A DNA stretch of 64,000 nucleotides from Balanoglossus misakiensis. Taxonomy: Eukaryota; Hemichordata. The notes under the pieces were generated by a model. It saw nothing but the letters and a program-made list of their open reading frames with translations. It did not search any database and had not been told where the DNA came from. The position numbers and the translations under genes were made by a program. Where the stretch lies: positions 5,394,001-5,458,000 of the forward strand of contig CM082592.2 of NCBI GenBank assembly GCA_040954595.2, in the 5' to 3' direction. Positions 13,601 through 25,884 of this stretch are shown here, one piece after another (the stretch's first letter is position 1; each line of letters opens with the position of its first letter).

Positions 13601-16600
13601 TCAAGAGTGCTCAGAACACAGACAGAACACCATGCTGTGGTGAAGGGTGGCAGGGTGCATGGTTTCTATATGTGCGTTTGCAAAGTAGAACTACACGGCA
13701 TAGAAATCTGTAATTGGTAAAATTGCAGAATTTTCTAGAACAGAGTTTTTTTTGTGTGTTGCACTGTACAAAGGTGTCAAACATTCCAACACTGTCAATA
13801 GGGGAAATCATTCTGAAAACTTTTCAAAACATGCTAAACCATGGGGGGGGGGGGGGGGGGGGGGGGACAGACCCAAAGACCAGTTCACTCACTGACACCC
13901 AGTCTGTAAAACCTTTGATAACACTACAGGTGCTCAAGCACAGCAACCCATTACACTCACACCGCAAACCACCCTACTTGCAGTCCACTTACCTTGGAGG
14001 AATTCTTGGAAGACGTTGACGATACCTTGGAGGTCTGAGAAATGGAAGAAGTGTTTCTGCTAACCACTGTGTTGTCCAGCTCATCTACTTCTTCAGTGCC
14101 TGCTATCTGGTTCTCCACATTGGCTTTGTCACAGAGGATGAACTGGTTCGAAGTGAGTTGTGACGGAATTTCCATGTCTTGCACCACGCGGATATCTGGA
14201 AGAACAAATTGGAAATTTCAGTAAGACTCTAAGAGAGAAAAATTTCCCAGGCATATATTTATAGTATTTCATCAACTGCAATATCCAGAAGGCCAATTAT
14301 CCTGTTACTCTAATACTGCATGTATAACAAGTCACACCTACTGATTATTCAAATTCCTTGTTTGATGGTTGTCATGAATTGTAAAACACACACTTGGAAT
14401 ACATTGCAAGAAAACATTGTACCTACCTCCATTGTTGTCAAGTTCTAGCAGACAGAAGACGGAGATGTCAACATCTGTCATGTCGAATTTCCTGAGAGCT
14501 AACTGTAATACTTCATAAGATGGTGTAGAGGCAGACACTGCCAACATCTTGCCTCTTGCCTTGTGACCACTGATGCGGTCCATGACCTGAAGATAAAAAT
14601 ATATCGACTGATGGATCAATCTCACAATTCTACTGGTGGACAACAACATGGGTGAAGCAAGACAGCCAAAACCAAGCTATCTGCTACATCTCATACATTT
14701 TTTATCTACATGGGTTTTGATAACAGCCATGTTACCATCACATCAAGCATTATGTGTCCGCTAGTGGCGTGGATGAAAGAGGGCACTGTTTACCTTAATC
14801 ACTGTGCCCTGTTTGTGCCTGAGTTCAAATCTGTACGATGAGGTATTCAACCAGTTTTTCTGGATCTTCAGGGGACATTCATTTGCTCTCAATTGTCTCT
14901 CTGGAACTATAAAACAGAAAAAAATTAAAACAAAAGTAAATAAATGTTGACTGACTGATGTGAAAAGACCTGTGATTACATGTAGCTGCAACAGGGCTTG
15001 CACCAATCCAAGATTAGTTTATCCTATTGTTTCAAACACCTTGGTTGAATCTATATACAGCATAATAGGGGTGGCAGGGTTTGAAATGACAGCACTGTAA
15101 TAAATCTAACTACTGCAGCAACGGAATTATCAGAACTCAGCGAAAACGATGCTGTTGATGCTATAATGGAAATGGTCTACTGCAGTGAAGTGGTCCCAAA
15201 TGCAAGTACCCAACATGATGCTGGGCTGAAACACAGCCGAGTCAATGTTGTGGTCTGTCGAAAATAAAGGCTGCAACGGACCACAAGTGACATGATGCAG
15301 CACTGCAGTTGAAGAATTGAGAAACTGGTGGATTATGATTCAACACTGCAACGCCTGTCGCCAACTAACTCTGCCAGGAACTGACTGTAACCTCATCAAA
15401 ACAGCAAAACTAACCGAGGCAGTAAAGCATGGCTTGGCACTTAAAACAGAGGCATTACACTAGTCAAATTGGTGAAAAATCATGATACCACACCAATGAT
15501 AGCACTGATATAATGCAATATAAAGAAATGCGGCTGAAAATTCAATGGGAACACTGCAATGAATTTTACTTGATCAGAAACAGAACCCAACTGGCCTGTT
15601 CAGTACCATACCTTGATACATCAACGATAAAACTGTAAAAACCAATAGGGGTGCCCAAGAAGAAAACATACAGAAACATTTAATCGCAAAATCGTCTGAA
15701 AGATTGTATAGATATATTTCATTTTAATAGAAATGTGAATTTTAGATTAACGGAAGTTAAAAACTATGACTGATAACCATTAAACCAGATAAATTTAGCT
15801 TTCAGGAGTTAGGTGATGGGGTGGGGTCCATTTCTTTATGGGAAGGGGAGAGAGGGGAATTAAACTCATCCTAAATTAAGTGGGTGAATCATGTAGCACA
15901 TAAAAAAAATACCTCAGCCTGTAGAATAGTTACATACCTCCTTAAGATATTTAACAAACTTCTGAATGAAAAAAAAAAATTCATAAAGGGAAAATGCCAT
16001 TTCTTCTACACATACTAAAAGCCCTTAGTGATTACACCTTTAGTTTACTGAACCCTTTACATGAAATGAAACCTATCAAACCAAAAGCTCTGCATAAACA
16101 AGAAAACAGTATACAACGCTTTGCCTCCTTTGGACAAAATGCGTAAAAATCCCAGTTTTACAGTATTCCCTATTTAGCATTGATCTCATTTTTAACCCTA
16201 ATGCTGCCAAGTCAGTTTAAACTGGTGTGATTTCCAGGGTGCCTAGAATCCGGGCTCCCAGGCCCGTTAGGCTGCCAAGTGTGTGTTATTCAGTAGGACC
16301 TATACAAGACCCTCAGACCAATACAGTACAAACCAGTGCGATTTGGTACATTTTACAGGGGCTCAGACAGCCAAGTGTGTATCAGTACGATTGAGAGCCA
16401 TGTCAAGACAGTCAAAATACGTTTTAGAAGAAAAAGTGGCAAATACGTATTTTAAGGGACTTGACACTCTAACCAGGTTTGACACCCAGTAGCATTAGGG
16501 TTAATGCGTCCGATCAACCCATCCCAACTTATGTCTGCCTCACCTGGATCGTGCACATCGTCATTCACCAGAGGCACTTCCACAATACTGTAGAGTCTGG

Positions 16601-19600
16601 CATCTTCCACCAGGCTGTGCTGCTCCAGGCACTGACGGATCATCTCATCCGTGGTCGTGGAGTCCGTGGCGTGGAATGAATCACACCGGAATTTACCTGT
16701 CCAGACACGGAATGGAAATATGCATTTACAGAGATGTAGAGTTACATTCTCAATATTGATGGTGTATATTAAGATATTTGAACTGACTGGTTATCGCTGA
16801 TCAATACTGGTTTTCAACTGGTTTTTACTCATCTAGATTGTATTTCATCTGAGTATTATTGTATTACATGTAGTTAATACTAGAAACACGCAATATACAG
16901 ATGTCAAGTCTTTAATATATAAACCCATATGAACTAATAGATCAAACTGGTTAACACTGATATCTGAACTGACGGGTTACAACAATACGACATTTCTCTC
17001 TCACCTGCTTGGTTAGTATTTGACCATATCTGGACGGTTTTGGAGTCTTTGAAATCTTTCTTCTTTAGTGATTTTGGTGATATTGCTTCTTTGAATTTAG
17101 AAAATCTAACGAGGGAAAAAAAAATTCCATCATCTTTGAAATGTTAGAAACAGAAAATCCAGAATTTCATGTTTTTTTTCTGAAGTGCAGCATTTTGAAT
17201 AATTCAAATGCCAGAAAAAGTAAATCATAACAGGGACAAGTCACTATACTGTGACTCTCTTTTTAATTCAGTTGATAATTGCAACAGAAATAGTTGAAGA
17301 AAAGGGGTAAAGTCTACACATGTTTTGGGGGCACTCTCCGCATAATCCGATGAGGTTATCTTACAAAATTTATTTTTGACATCTTATCAAGCACCTGACT
17401 CATTAATGTGCATGCTAACACTTTAACAATAAGATCTTTATAGAAATGTTTATCCTTTTCTGTATAAAGGTCAAAGTTTATTGTACAAGTAAAACAATTA
17501 TTTAAATGGTCACGACAGCTGCTATTTTAAAATCAATATTTCTTTGGCAAAGAATCCTAAACAGAATTGCTTACATAACACAGAACTGTGGAAAATGCTG
17601 TAATTTCTCCGAAGATAACGTATGCCTGACAACTTACCCACTGTGAGACTTTCTTTTGCTCTCCTTATGCTTGCCCCCATTACTCTGTTCCACGGACTTG
17701 ACAATGTCCGTAGTACTTCCGTTAGACTGCCCTGGTGGCGGAAGCTGTACGTTTTCCTGTGAGTTTAAGGCACTGACTGCTGCCATGTATTTCTGCCTCT
17801 CATAGCCAGTGGATTTTTGTGCTTCGTCTGAGAGTGAAAATGTTAAGATGGCGTATTGATCAAAGAGTACTCACATATACTGTTACATTAACTTGACCAG
17901 ATGTGATGTTATTCATCATATACATGTAAAATATTCTTCAGTACAGATATAATTAGGAAATTTACCCCCTCACAATTTACCATATGGACATTTCCAACAA
18001 GCAATATAGGCTATGGTTAGGGAGAGGGTTGAGGTAAGTGTCTTGTGGGTAAATCTCCACGGGGGTGGGGGGGGGGGACTTGTCCAAGATCCCTAAAGAC
18101 AAGCAATGAGACTTTCACTTACTGAGAAGCTGATCTGCATTTGCTGCAGCGGTTGGATTGAAGAGCTCATAGATTTTGGACAACACCTCTTCTCTTTCGT
18201 TGGCAGACTTGATGTTCATATCCTCTGTAGAGACAGAATATTTTTACAATACAAGTCACAATGAAATTTAATGTAATTAAAATATATTTTTAGATAAAAA
18301 AAATCATATGCCATAGTAGAATGTACTGTGAGCTTTTTAGCGAAGATCTCAAATGGTGACATTTTTAACATGATCACCAACAAAGACACAACTCACCAAG
18401 TAATGGAAGATCAATCTCGGCAAGATCCTTGCCTGTAATATGTTTGGCTGTAAAAAGAAACCAAAAGAGTGAGACTGGAGGTCATGTAGTACACTACTGC
18501 ATGTATCAGCTTTCGAGAAACGGCTTTTGATATCTATTTTGAGCGTGCTGGTACCTTTGAAAGCTGGCACATGCTTGCTGAGTCCAACTACTTCAAGCCA
18601 TGTAATGACATCACCATCCGTCCATTCCTCTACAGGCACTGTGTGAGTTCCATCAGCTGTGAATGTCTTTGGCGGACTGATTATGCCACCTGGATCACAA
18701 CAAGACAAACAGGAGAAAAAGTTTTTCGTCAAAGAATCCAACTTACAGTTGCACCGAACAATCAAAGTGTATCTTCTGACTTTTCTGCAGACAGACGATT
18801 TCAAGGAAAATGTATAAAACACGTATGACAAACTCACCACCTCCTACTGGTTTCTCCGCTCCATGGGAATTCACATGTACTTTGGAAGACTCCACGTTCT
18901 GTGGTTCTGATTGCATAGACGTCTGGTGGCTGGATATCAGCTGATCAGCCAGCTTTTGCTCCTCTTTCAATTTGGCAATATCGGCATCAATTCGACTCTC
19001 CTGGTCTTCTTGTAACTTGAGGAGCGTTTCCAACTCTCCTGATGCTTCCACAAGAGTACTGTTGTCAGGGGTCGATATCTCTTTCTTATTTGACGGCTGT
19101 ACACTCACGACAGGTGCTGACTTCGGTCTTTTCTTCAGTTTTTCAACTTCTAGCAGAAAGGAGGCTCGGATGTCTTCCTCCTCAATATCCAAATCAACTG
19201 TAAAATATGTAAAAAAATTAATACATTATACACCTATCTGGAAAATTGCATGATTGGTTATATTCATCTCTGCATCCCAATACCATCAGCTAGCATTTAC
19301 AGTCCAGTAAATAATAGTTGATTAATGAAAGGTATAGTGCAAATGCCAAGAAGCGACTTACGTAGATCTCTTTCTGTGACTTGCGAAAGGTAATCACCAT
19401 CAATACCACATCCTGTACAATATCAAAGCAAAGGTAATGCATCAAAATCATGATGTACACACAAGTGAGGAATTGAAAGTATTCAACTGTCATGGCCACG
19501 TGCAGTGCATGTACTGAGTTGAAACAATCAGTCAATGGTATGCATATTAACCTAACATTGCGTTTGAGATTTATTTTCACGTACTGCTGATGTCAATCAA

Positions 19601-20210
19601 TGTCATCTCAATGACAAAAGTGTACATACAAATTACTTTTTTCTACCACTGGTTTGTAAAATTATTCTACATCAGACACATAGTATGACAGCATACCTTC
19701 AAACATGTCAACAAAATAATCCAGTTTCACTGCCAGCAACCAATCGATGACATCCTGCTCATTCCATTTTTCCACAGGGGTGGTCAGCCAGGGGGCAACG
19801 CCATGATCCTCAAAATCCATCCCAATGTCAGCATCATCATCTGTGTTCATCACACCTCCCGAGGCAACACTGCCGTCGTAGTGCTCGTTGAAAACCACCG
19901 TCGACGGCACATTCGGCTCAACACCGGCGGCCGGATCGGACACGCTTGACCTCGCGCTTCCTGCGCGCGGTGGAGGTAGAGGCGCTGTTCTTCTGTTTGA
20001 CCCCTGCCGAGCGGGAGCAACTGGCACACTGTTGACGTAGCCCACTTGGTCCACGTTAGATCCACCTGAGTCCACAGCAGGCAGTCTCTGGTTCACACCA
20101 GGCGCCGTCATGTAGATATTTTCGCCGACACTGAGACGTGTCGCGTCCGACCGCGGCGGCGGCTCTGGCTTGTCCTTCTTCTTCTTCTTTTTCCTTCCGA
20201 AGAACGGCAT
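7654..20210 (-). CDS. Multidomain scaffold: SAM-SAM-RA-RA-coiled coil-PDZ-coiled coil (~1,276 aa)
   Basis: Not matched to a named family. Exons: 20210-19697, 19412-19362, 19197-18838, 18689-18555, 18447-18397, 18224-18123, 17827-17638, 17105-17005, 16696-16544, 14906-14794, 14586-14427, 14195-13993, 13519-13454, 13159-13052, 12879-12775, 12367-12262, 12122-11993, 11596-11449, 10048-9858, 9737-9489, 9300-9228, 9009-8881, 8754-8674, 8441-8298, 8066-7930, 7684-7654. Phases chain to a stop at 7654. The start MPFFGRKKKKKKDK is polybasic, possibly membrane-binding. SAM1 lies at about 142-205 (VEKWNEQDVIDWLLAVKLDYF) and SAM2 at about 325-390 (VEEWTDGDVITWLEVVGLSKH). RA1 (about 500-590) contains ANECPLKIQKNW; RA2 (about 591-680) contains GKMLAVSASTPSYEVLQLAL. 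Long coils span 720-930 and 1045-1210. The PDZ (about 935-1030) contains GYDFIVSSGEF and LIEVNGVNVF. The tail is acidic (DEDFDEEDMSGDEEFC). By domain logic, a Ras/Rap-responsive cortical or junctional scaffold; that role is inference. Confidence 0.88.
8447..8474. repeat. (GGA)n microsatellite at a splice acceptor
   Basis: About eight GGA units on the plus strand. On the minus strand they read as TCC repeats and serve as the polypyrimidine tract directly before the AACAG acceptor of the SAM/RA exon 8441-8298. Confidence 0.85.
10507..10655. repeat. Degenerate 22-bp minisatellite in a SAM/RA intron
   Basis: Successive 22-bp units of the form GAACTGATGATGACATAGGACT follow one another with ~25% divergence, about six copies in all. 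No coding role; open frames across it are artefacts of the repeat. Confidence 0.7.
10908..10925 (-). other. Candidate 18-nt in-frame microexon (KKEEER) of the SAM/RA gene
   Basis: Inside the 1.4-kb intron between 11449 and 10048, the minus strand has an acceptor-like ...CAACTGTAG, then AAGAAAGAGGAAGAGAGG, then GTAAGG. It is phase 0 on both sides, matching the flanking exons, and would add a charged hexapeptide between the first coil and the PDZ domain. Not included in the main model. Confidence 0.35.
13843..13866. repeat. Poly-G run (24 nt)
   Basis: Uninterrupted G24 within a SAM/RA intron. Similar runs occur at 2884-2901 (C18) and 48067-48082 (C16 followed by A9). These are sites of likely sequencing or assembly length error. 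Confidence 0.9.
14907..16543. other. Largest intron of the SAM/RA gene
   Basis: 1.6 kb between the two exons that encode RA1. No coding segment, tRNA or clear transposon ends seen. The stretch 16200-16500 has loosely repeated phrases (GCCAAGTGTGT, CCAGTGCGATT) that may be remnants of an old repeat. Confidence 0.4.
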
Positions 20211-20662
20211 CTTGTCAAGTTGGCACAGTCAAACTCTAAAACCACATGAAAGACTTCAAACTGTCTGTTCCGTATGGGACATTTCCTAGCTGCTAACTGT
20301 TTCACATATTCTTTTACCTATGAAACAGGAAGAAAACATCATTCGATAGGCAGGGATCTCCTCACACCAGTCGATATGGCACTCAGAACCAGTGTCTGGT
20401 ACAGTATAGTAAGGTGTTGTATACATTTTAAAAAGCTGGAAATGGTACCAGATCCAATAGATCTATAAAGGCCACCTGTTTATAAAGGAAAGTTTAGTAA
20501 AGTCACCTGACTAATTAATTAATTAGTGCACAGTATTCTAGTGTATGGACAGCCAAGTGCAAAGTATCATCTGGACCCTGTTTGGATATTGTGTTGCACG
20601 ACGTCTGCATATCATTTATTCTATCAATGGCATCATGCTTGTAATTAATATTCATGTACATG

Positions 20663-20663
20663 T

Positions 20664-20706
<43 letters not shown>
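20663..20706. repeat. (ATCA)n tetranucleotide microsatellite
   Basis: About eleven uninterrupted AATC/ATCA units in the 5' UTR intron of the SAM/RA gene. Confidence 0.9.
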
Positions 20707-20707
<1 letters not shown>

Positions 20708-21007
20708 CACGCGAAAAAATACCAAACTACAATGGAAGAACACCATCCTTTTAGTGCAATAATGAAGTTTTACCCCAGTTTTACACTAAACTGGTTTTAA
20801 CGTGCAACCCTCAATGTCTAACCCTAAAATTTATATAACCATGGAGATAGACGACACCCTAGAGCTACGCTACGACCGAACAGAACCGGACTGCAGGCTA
20901 CGTCAGATAAAATCAATAAAATCAGTAGGGAAGCATTTGACAATGGAACGGTGAAAATGGCTGAAAATGACACGGTATATTTTATCAAAAAGCGTTTGAT
21001 TACATAC

Positions 21008-21110
21008 CTGGGTTTGAAATTTGCAACAGCTCTGTTTATATTACATTTGACCTGTCCGCCATCACACGTCGAAATGTAATGTTTACATCCGGGTCATTAG
21101 ATCCCCAAGT
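21008..21110 (-). promoter_or_regulatory. Inferred 5' non-coding exon and promoter of the SAM/RA gene
   Basis: On the minus strand AAACCCAG|GTATGTA is a good donor ending at 21008. A TGTGGTTTTAG acceptor before 20235 leads to the start codon at 20210, so a ~0.77-kb intron splits the 5' UTR. The minus strand has GATGGCGGAC at 21063-21054, a YY1-type element like those at the SUPT6H and USP32 starts. No TATA box seen. Confidence 0.45.
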
Positions 21111-22024
21111 CCCGTCTCTCTTGTGCTTGCTCATCGGCAAACATTGCACGTTTATCCTGTTTTAAACTGCTGTGATTATTAAATTATCGATATATATTCG
21201 TGTCACAAAACATTTGACAAAAATTTCCAGAAATATCCCATTTATGCATTTCAAGAGCTTTCCGTCTCTTGAACGAGGGTTGAAGGTCACTTTCTGAGGT
21301 CACCCTGCCAAAACATGAATGGGGGAGTCTGGATATCACATCAGAGACCGGTGATATCCGGCCCGTTTTCTCAGATTTTCCATAATTTTGCATTGCCTAG
21401 TGTTAAGACAAATCCTGAGATTGAATATGAGTCTTGTCTTCTCTTATCGTCACTGGCCACCGGGCGCGGCCTCGTATATATAGGCGTATCAAGTGAATGA
21501 ATTTCTGAACATCGCCCTCTGCTGGATAGGAGTAGGCACTATACTGGAATATCTTTTGAATGTCAAGTTTTGTCAACATTTTTTTTTAACTTTCTGGTTA
21601 TACCCACTGCACACATTTTGATTGAGTGTGGCCTTGCATCCATATTAATGCATGAAATTTGGAAAACTGGTCGCCATTAACTTCTCCAACAATCTGTGTG
21701 ATCGTGTCTCTGTATAACAAATAAAAAGTCAAAGTGCACATTTGGTTGTATCATTAGGGGACCAAGCGCCCTCAGGCGCTTGGTCCCCTTCTGTTATTGC
21801 TGGAGTTTTTCTTCCATCTTCTTGAGTCGTTTTTTTGCTCCCGCTTTTCTCAAAAATCCCTGGGCCTACGCCTATGAAATATGGCACGGTGATTGGGGCC
21901 CATGAGTACTGGTGCACCTGCCCTTTGAATTTGTAATTAGTCACGTGACTTGGTGGCTATAATCAAGCGAAATTTTCAAATTGACCTAATTTGCACGTTA
22001 ATGGGGGCATTTCATTATCTAGGC
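21111..22024. other. Intergenic stretch before the satellite array
   Basis: No gene recognised. It contains a perfect 15-bp-arm hairpin at 21756-21789. The minus-strand frame 21944-21729 gives a short peptide that looks like a transposon relic rather than a host gene, with no start context, splice partner or family match. Confidence 0.4.
21756..21789. repeat. Perfect inverted repeat (15-bp arms, 4-nt loop)
   Basis: AGGGGACCAAGCGCC at 21756-21770 is exactly complementary to 21775-21789, separated by CTCA. It lies ~240 bp before the first satellite unit. It could be the end of an old mobile element or a cruciform/hairpin RNA element; no flanking duplication identified. Confidence 0.8.
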
Positions 22025-25000
22025 TGCGTTTTTTATCTGTCGGGTATAAGAAACATGCAGGGAAACTTGGTCATTTTTTTTGTCGCGGTTCACTTGGGCA
22101 AGTCTGAATACGTATAGTGCTCAGGAAAGAGAAAGATAAACTCGCTAAAACCATGTCTTTCCGTCCGCGTGACCAACCAAAGAGCGAAAAAGTCATTATT
22201 CGGTTCACTTGGGCAAGTCTGAATACGTAGTGCTCGCAGGAAAGAGAAAGATAAACTCGCTAAAACCATGTCTTTCCGTCCGCATGACCAACCAAGGAGC
22301 GAAAAAGTCATTATTTGGGCCGTAATAAAACGTTTTTGTCGCCGAGGAGTGAATAAAGAACGGTCAGATCGTTGCGGTGCAGGGAACTCTTATTTGCACC
22401 GCAGCGGTGAACTCTTATTTGCACCGCTGCGGTGCAAATAAGAGTTCGCACCGCTGCGGTGCAAATAAGATCATTGTAGTTATGCTGCAATATAGTGCGG
22501 TAAATTTCCGACCTTTTCGTGAACAGATCGTGCTGGCGAAGGGTTCAGGAAGGCTTGACTTTTTACCTCAAGGTGTCAACTGATGTTGGTTCGAGACCAC
22601 TTTTTTCCTATTTCTTTTTTTGTGAGAACTTTTAACGACATTGTCATTGTAATTTTTATCAATTTCATAAATCCAATTTATTTCAATATCTACGCTGCGT
22701 TTTTTATCTGTCGGGTATAAGAAACATGCAGGGAAACCTGGTCATTTTTTTGTCGCGGTTCACTTGGGCAAGTCTGAATACGTAGTGCTCAGGAAAGAGA
22801 AAGATAAACTCGCTAAAACCATGTCTTTCCGTCCGCATGACCAACCAAGGAGCGAAAAAGTCATTATTTGGGCCGTAATAAAACGTTTTTGTCGCTGAGG
22901 AGTGAATAAAGAACGGTCAGATCGTTGCGGTGCAGGGAACTCTTATTTACACCGCAGCGGTGAACTCTTATTTGCACCGCTGCGGTGCAAATAAGAGTTC
23001 GCACCGCTGCGGTGCAAATAAGATCATTGTAGTTATGCTGCAATATAGTGCGGTAAATTTCCGACTTTTTCGAGAACACATCGTGATGGCGAAGGGTTCA
23101 GAAAGGCTTGACTTTTACCTCAAGGTGTCAACTGATGTTGGTTCGAGACCACTTTTTTCCTATTTCTTTTTTTTGTGAGAACTTTTAACGACATTGTCAT
23201 TGTAATTTTTATCAATTTCATAAATCCAATTTATTTCAATATCTACGCTGCGTTTTTTATCTGTCGGGTATAAGAAACATGCAGGGAAACCTGGTCATTT
23301 TTTTGTCGCGGTTCACTTGGGCAAGTCTGAATACGTAGTGCTCAGGAAAGAGAAAGATAAACTCGCTAAAACCATGTCTTTCCGTCCGCATGACTAACCA
23401 AGGAGCGAAAAAGTCATTATTTGGGCCGTAATAAAACGTTTTTGTCGCCGAGGAGTGAATAAAGAACGGTCAGATCGTTGCGGTGCAGGGAACTCTAACT
23501 TGCACCGCAGCGGTGAACTCTTATTTGCACCGCAGCGGTGAACTCTTATTTGCACCGCTGCGGTGCAAATAAGAGTTCGCACCGCTGCGGTGCAAATAAG
23601 ATCATTGTAGTTATGCTGCAATATAGTGCGGTAAATTTCCGACTTTTTCGAGAACACATCGTGATGGCGAAGGGTTCAGAAAGGCTTGACTTTTACCTCA
23701 AGGTGTCAACTGATGTTGGTTCGAGACCACTTTTTTCCTATTTCTTTTTTTTGTGAGAACTTTTAACGACATTGTCATTGTAATTTTTATCAATTTCATA
23801 AATCCAATTTATTTCAATATCTTCGCTGCGTTTTTTATCTGTCGGGTATAAGAAACATGCAGGGAAACCTGGTCATTTTTTTGTCGCGGTTCACTTGGGC
23901 AAGTCTGAATACGTAGTGCTCAGGAAAGAGAAAGATAAACTCGCTAAAACCATGTCTTTCCGTCCGCATGACTAACCAAGGAGCGAAAAAGTCATTATTT
24001 GGGCCGTAATAAAACGTTTTTGTCGCCGAGGAGTGAATAAAGAACGGTCAGATCGTTGCGGTGCAGGGAACTCTTATTTGCACCGCAGCGGTGAACTCTT
24101 ATTTGCACCGCTGCGGTGAACTCTTATTTGCACCGCTGCGGTGCAAATAAGAGTTCGCACCGCTGCGGTGCAAATAAGATCATTGTAGTTATGCTGCAAT
24201 ATAGTGCGGTAAATTTCCGACTTTTTCGTGAACAGATCGTGCTGGCGAAGGGTTCAGGAAGGCTTGACTTTTACCTCAAGGTGTCAACTGATGTTGGTTC
24301 GAGACCACTTTTTTCCTATTTCTTTTTTTGTGAGAACTTTTAACGACATTGTCATTGTAATTTTTATCAATTTCATAAATCCAATTTATTTCAATATCTA
24401 CGCTGCGTTTTTTATCTGTCGGGTATAAGAAACATGCAGGGAAACCTGGTCATTTTTTTGTCGCGGTTCACTTGGGCAAGTCTGAATACGTAGTGCTCAG
24501 GAAAGAGAAAGATAAACTCGCTAAAACCATGTCTTTCCGTCCGCATGACTAACCAAGGAGCGAAAAAGTCATTATTTGGGCCGTAATAAAACGTTTTTGT
24601 CGCCGAGGAGTGAATAAAGAACGGTCAGATCGTTGCGGTGCAGGGAACTCTTATTTGCACCGCAGCGGTGAACTCTTATTTGCACCGCTGCGGTGCAAAT
24701 AAGAGTTCGCACCGCTGCGGTGCAAATAAGATCATTGTAGTTATGCTGCAATATAGTGCGGTAAATTTCCGACTTTTTCGTGAACAGATCGTGCTGGCGA
24801 AGGGTTCAGGAAGGCTTGACTTTTACCTCAAGGTGTCAAATGATGTTGGTTCGAGACCACTTTTTTCCTATTTCTTTTTTTGTGAGAACTTTTAACGACA
24901 TTGTCATTGTAATTTTTATCAATTTCATAAATCCAATTTATTTCAATATCTACGCTGCGTTTTTTATCTGTCGGGTATAAGAAACATGCAAGGAAACTTG

Positions 25001-25441
25001 GTCATTTTTTTGTCGCGGTTCACTTGGGCAAGTCTGAATACGTAGTGCTCGCAGGAAAGAGAAAGATAAACTCGCTAAAACCATGTCTTTCCGTCCGCAT
25101 GACCAACCAAGGAGCGAAAAAGTCATTATTTGGGCCGTAATAAAACGTTTTTGTCGCTGAGGAGTGAATAAAGAACGGTCAGATCGTTGCGGTGCAGGGA
25201 ACTCTTATTTGCACCGCAGCGGTGAACTCTTATTTGCACCGCTGCGGTGCAAATAAGAGTTCGCACCGCTGCGGTGCAAATAAGATCATTGTAGTTATGC
25301 TGCAATATAGTGCGGTAAATTTCCGACTTTTTCGAGAACACATCGTGATGGCGAAGGGTTCAGGAAGGCTTGACTTTTACCTCAAGGTGTCAACTGATGT
25401 TGGTTCGAGACCACTTTTTTCCTATTTCTTTTTTTGTGAGA
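22025..25441. repeat. Tandem satellite: six copies of a ~553-578-bp unit with palindromic core
   Basis: Units begin with TGCGTTTTTTATCTGTCGGG at 22025, 22696, 23249, 23827, 24404 and 24956. Spacings are 671, 553, 578, 577 and 552 bp; the last unit is cut at 25441. Copies are near identical. The first is longer because a 115-bp segment (22086-22200) is directly duplicated at 22201-22315. Units of 577-578 bp hold one extra ~25-bp copy of the GCACCGCAGCGGTGAACTCT motif. Each unit has a palindrome in which CTTATTTGCACCGC and GCGGTGCAAATAAG flank a single base. Open frames inside (e.g. reading SYLHRCGANKSS) recur with every unit and are shadows of the repeat. Confidence 0.95.
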
Positions 25442-25884
25442 ACAGGGCCAAGCAAATGACATATAAATACATAAGAGACAACCGAGTATAAACAGCACAA
25501 ACACAGTTAACCGCTGCAACAGTCAAACTTGGTTTTGTATTCCGACTGCGGTAAGTACGTAAAGACTTTGCATAAAGAAGCAAACATAGAATGTGTTTTC
25601 TAAAAGTATTAATCTTTGAGTTCTCTGGTTATAACTGAATATATCCATGTGTGATCAACCTGAAGAAAGGTTTAATCACGAAATCGAATATGCAGATTGA
25701 TTCATTGCACATCAGGACCAGATCAGTTACTATGTCCACATTCTTGTTTAATAGAACTTCAGCAGGTCCGAGTTGTAGTGGGAATGTGTGTGTCTTGAAG
25801 ATGAAATATGTCGAAAAGCCAAATAAGTTCATTGGGTACATTTTGGGTCACACTTCTGGGTAGTTGATCAGTGGTTGTGACGTT
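25442..25884. other. Short intergenic / 3' UTR stretch
   Basis: Unique sequence after the satellite. The part near 25884 should be the 3' UTR of the minus-strand secreted-protein gene; TTTAAT at 25748 reads ATTAAA on that strand and could be its polyadenylation signal. Nothing else seen. Confidence 0.4.

Noticed and set aside
21729-21944. Minus-strand 71-residue frame as a gene
   Set aside because: It spans the perfect hairpin, has no splice signals or recognised domain, and is more likely a transposon relic.
24243-24314. Functional tRNA gene
   Set aside because: B-box-like motif and T run are present but no cloverleaf can be drawn; kept only as a possible SINE trace.
22025-25441. CRISPR-like repeat array
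   Set aside because: Units are ~550 bp tandem copies without unique spacers, in a eukaryotic genome.
22377-25491. Recurring open frames reading SYLHRCGANKSSHRCGANK
   Set aside because: They repeat with each satellite unit and arise from the palindromic motif in both strands; lengths are set by repeat edges, not by a gene.
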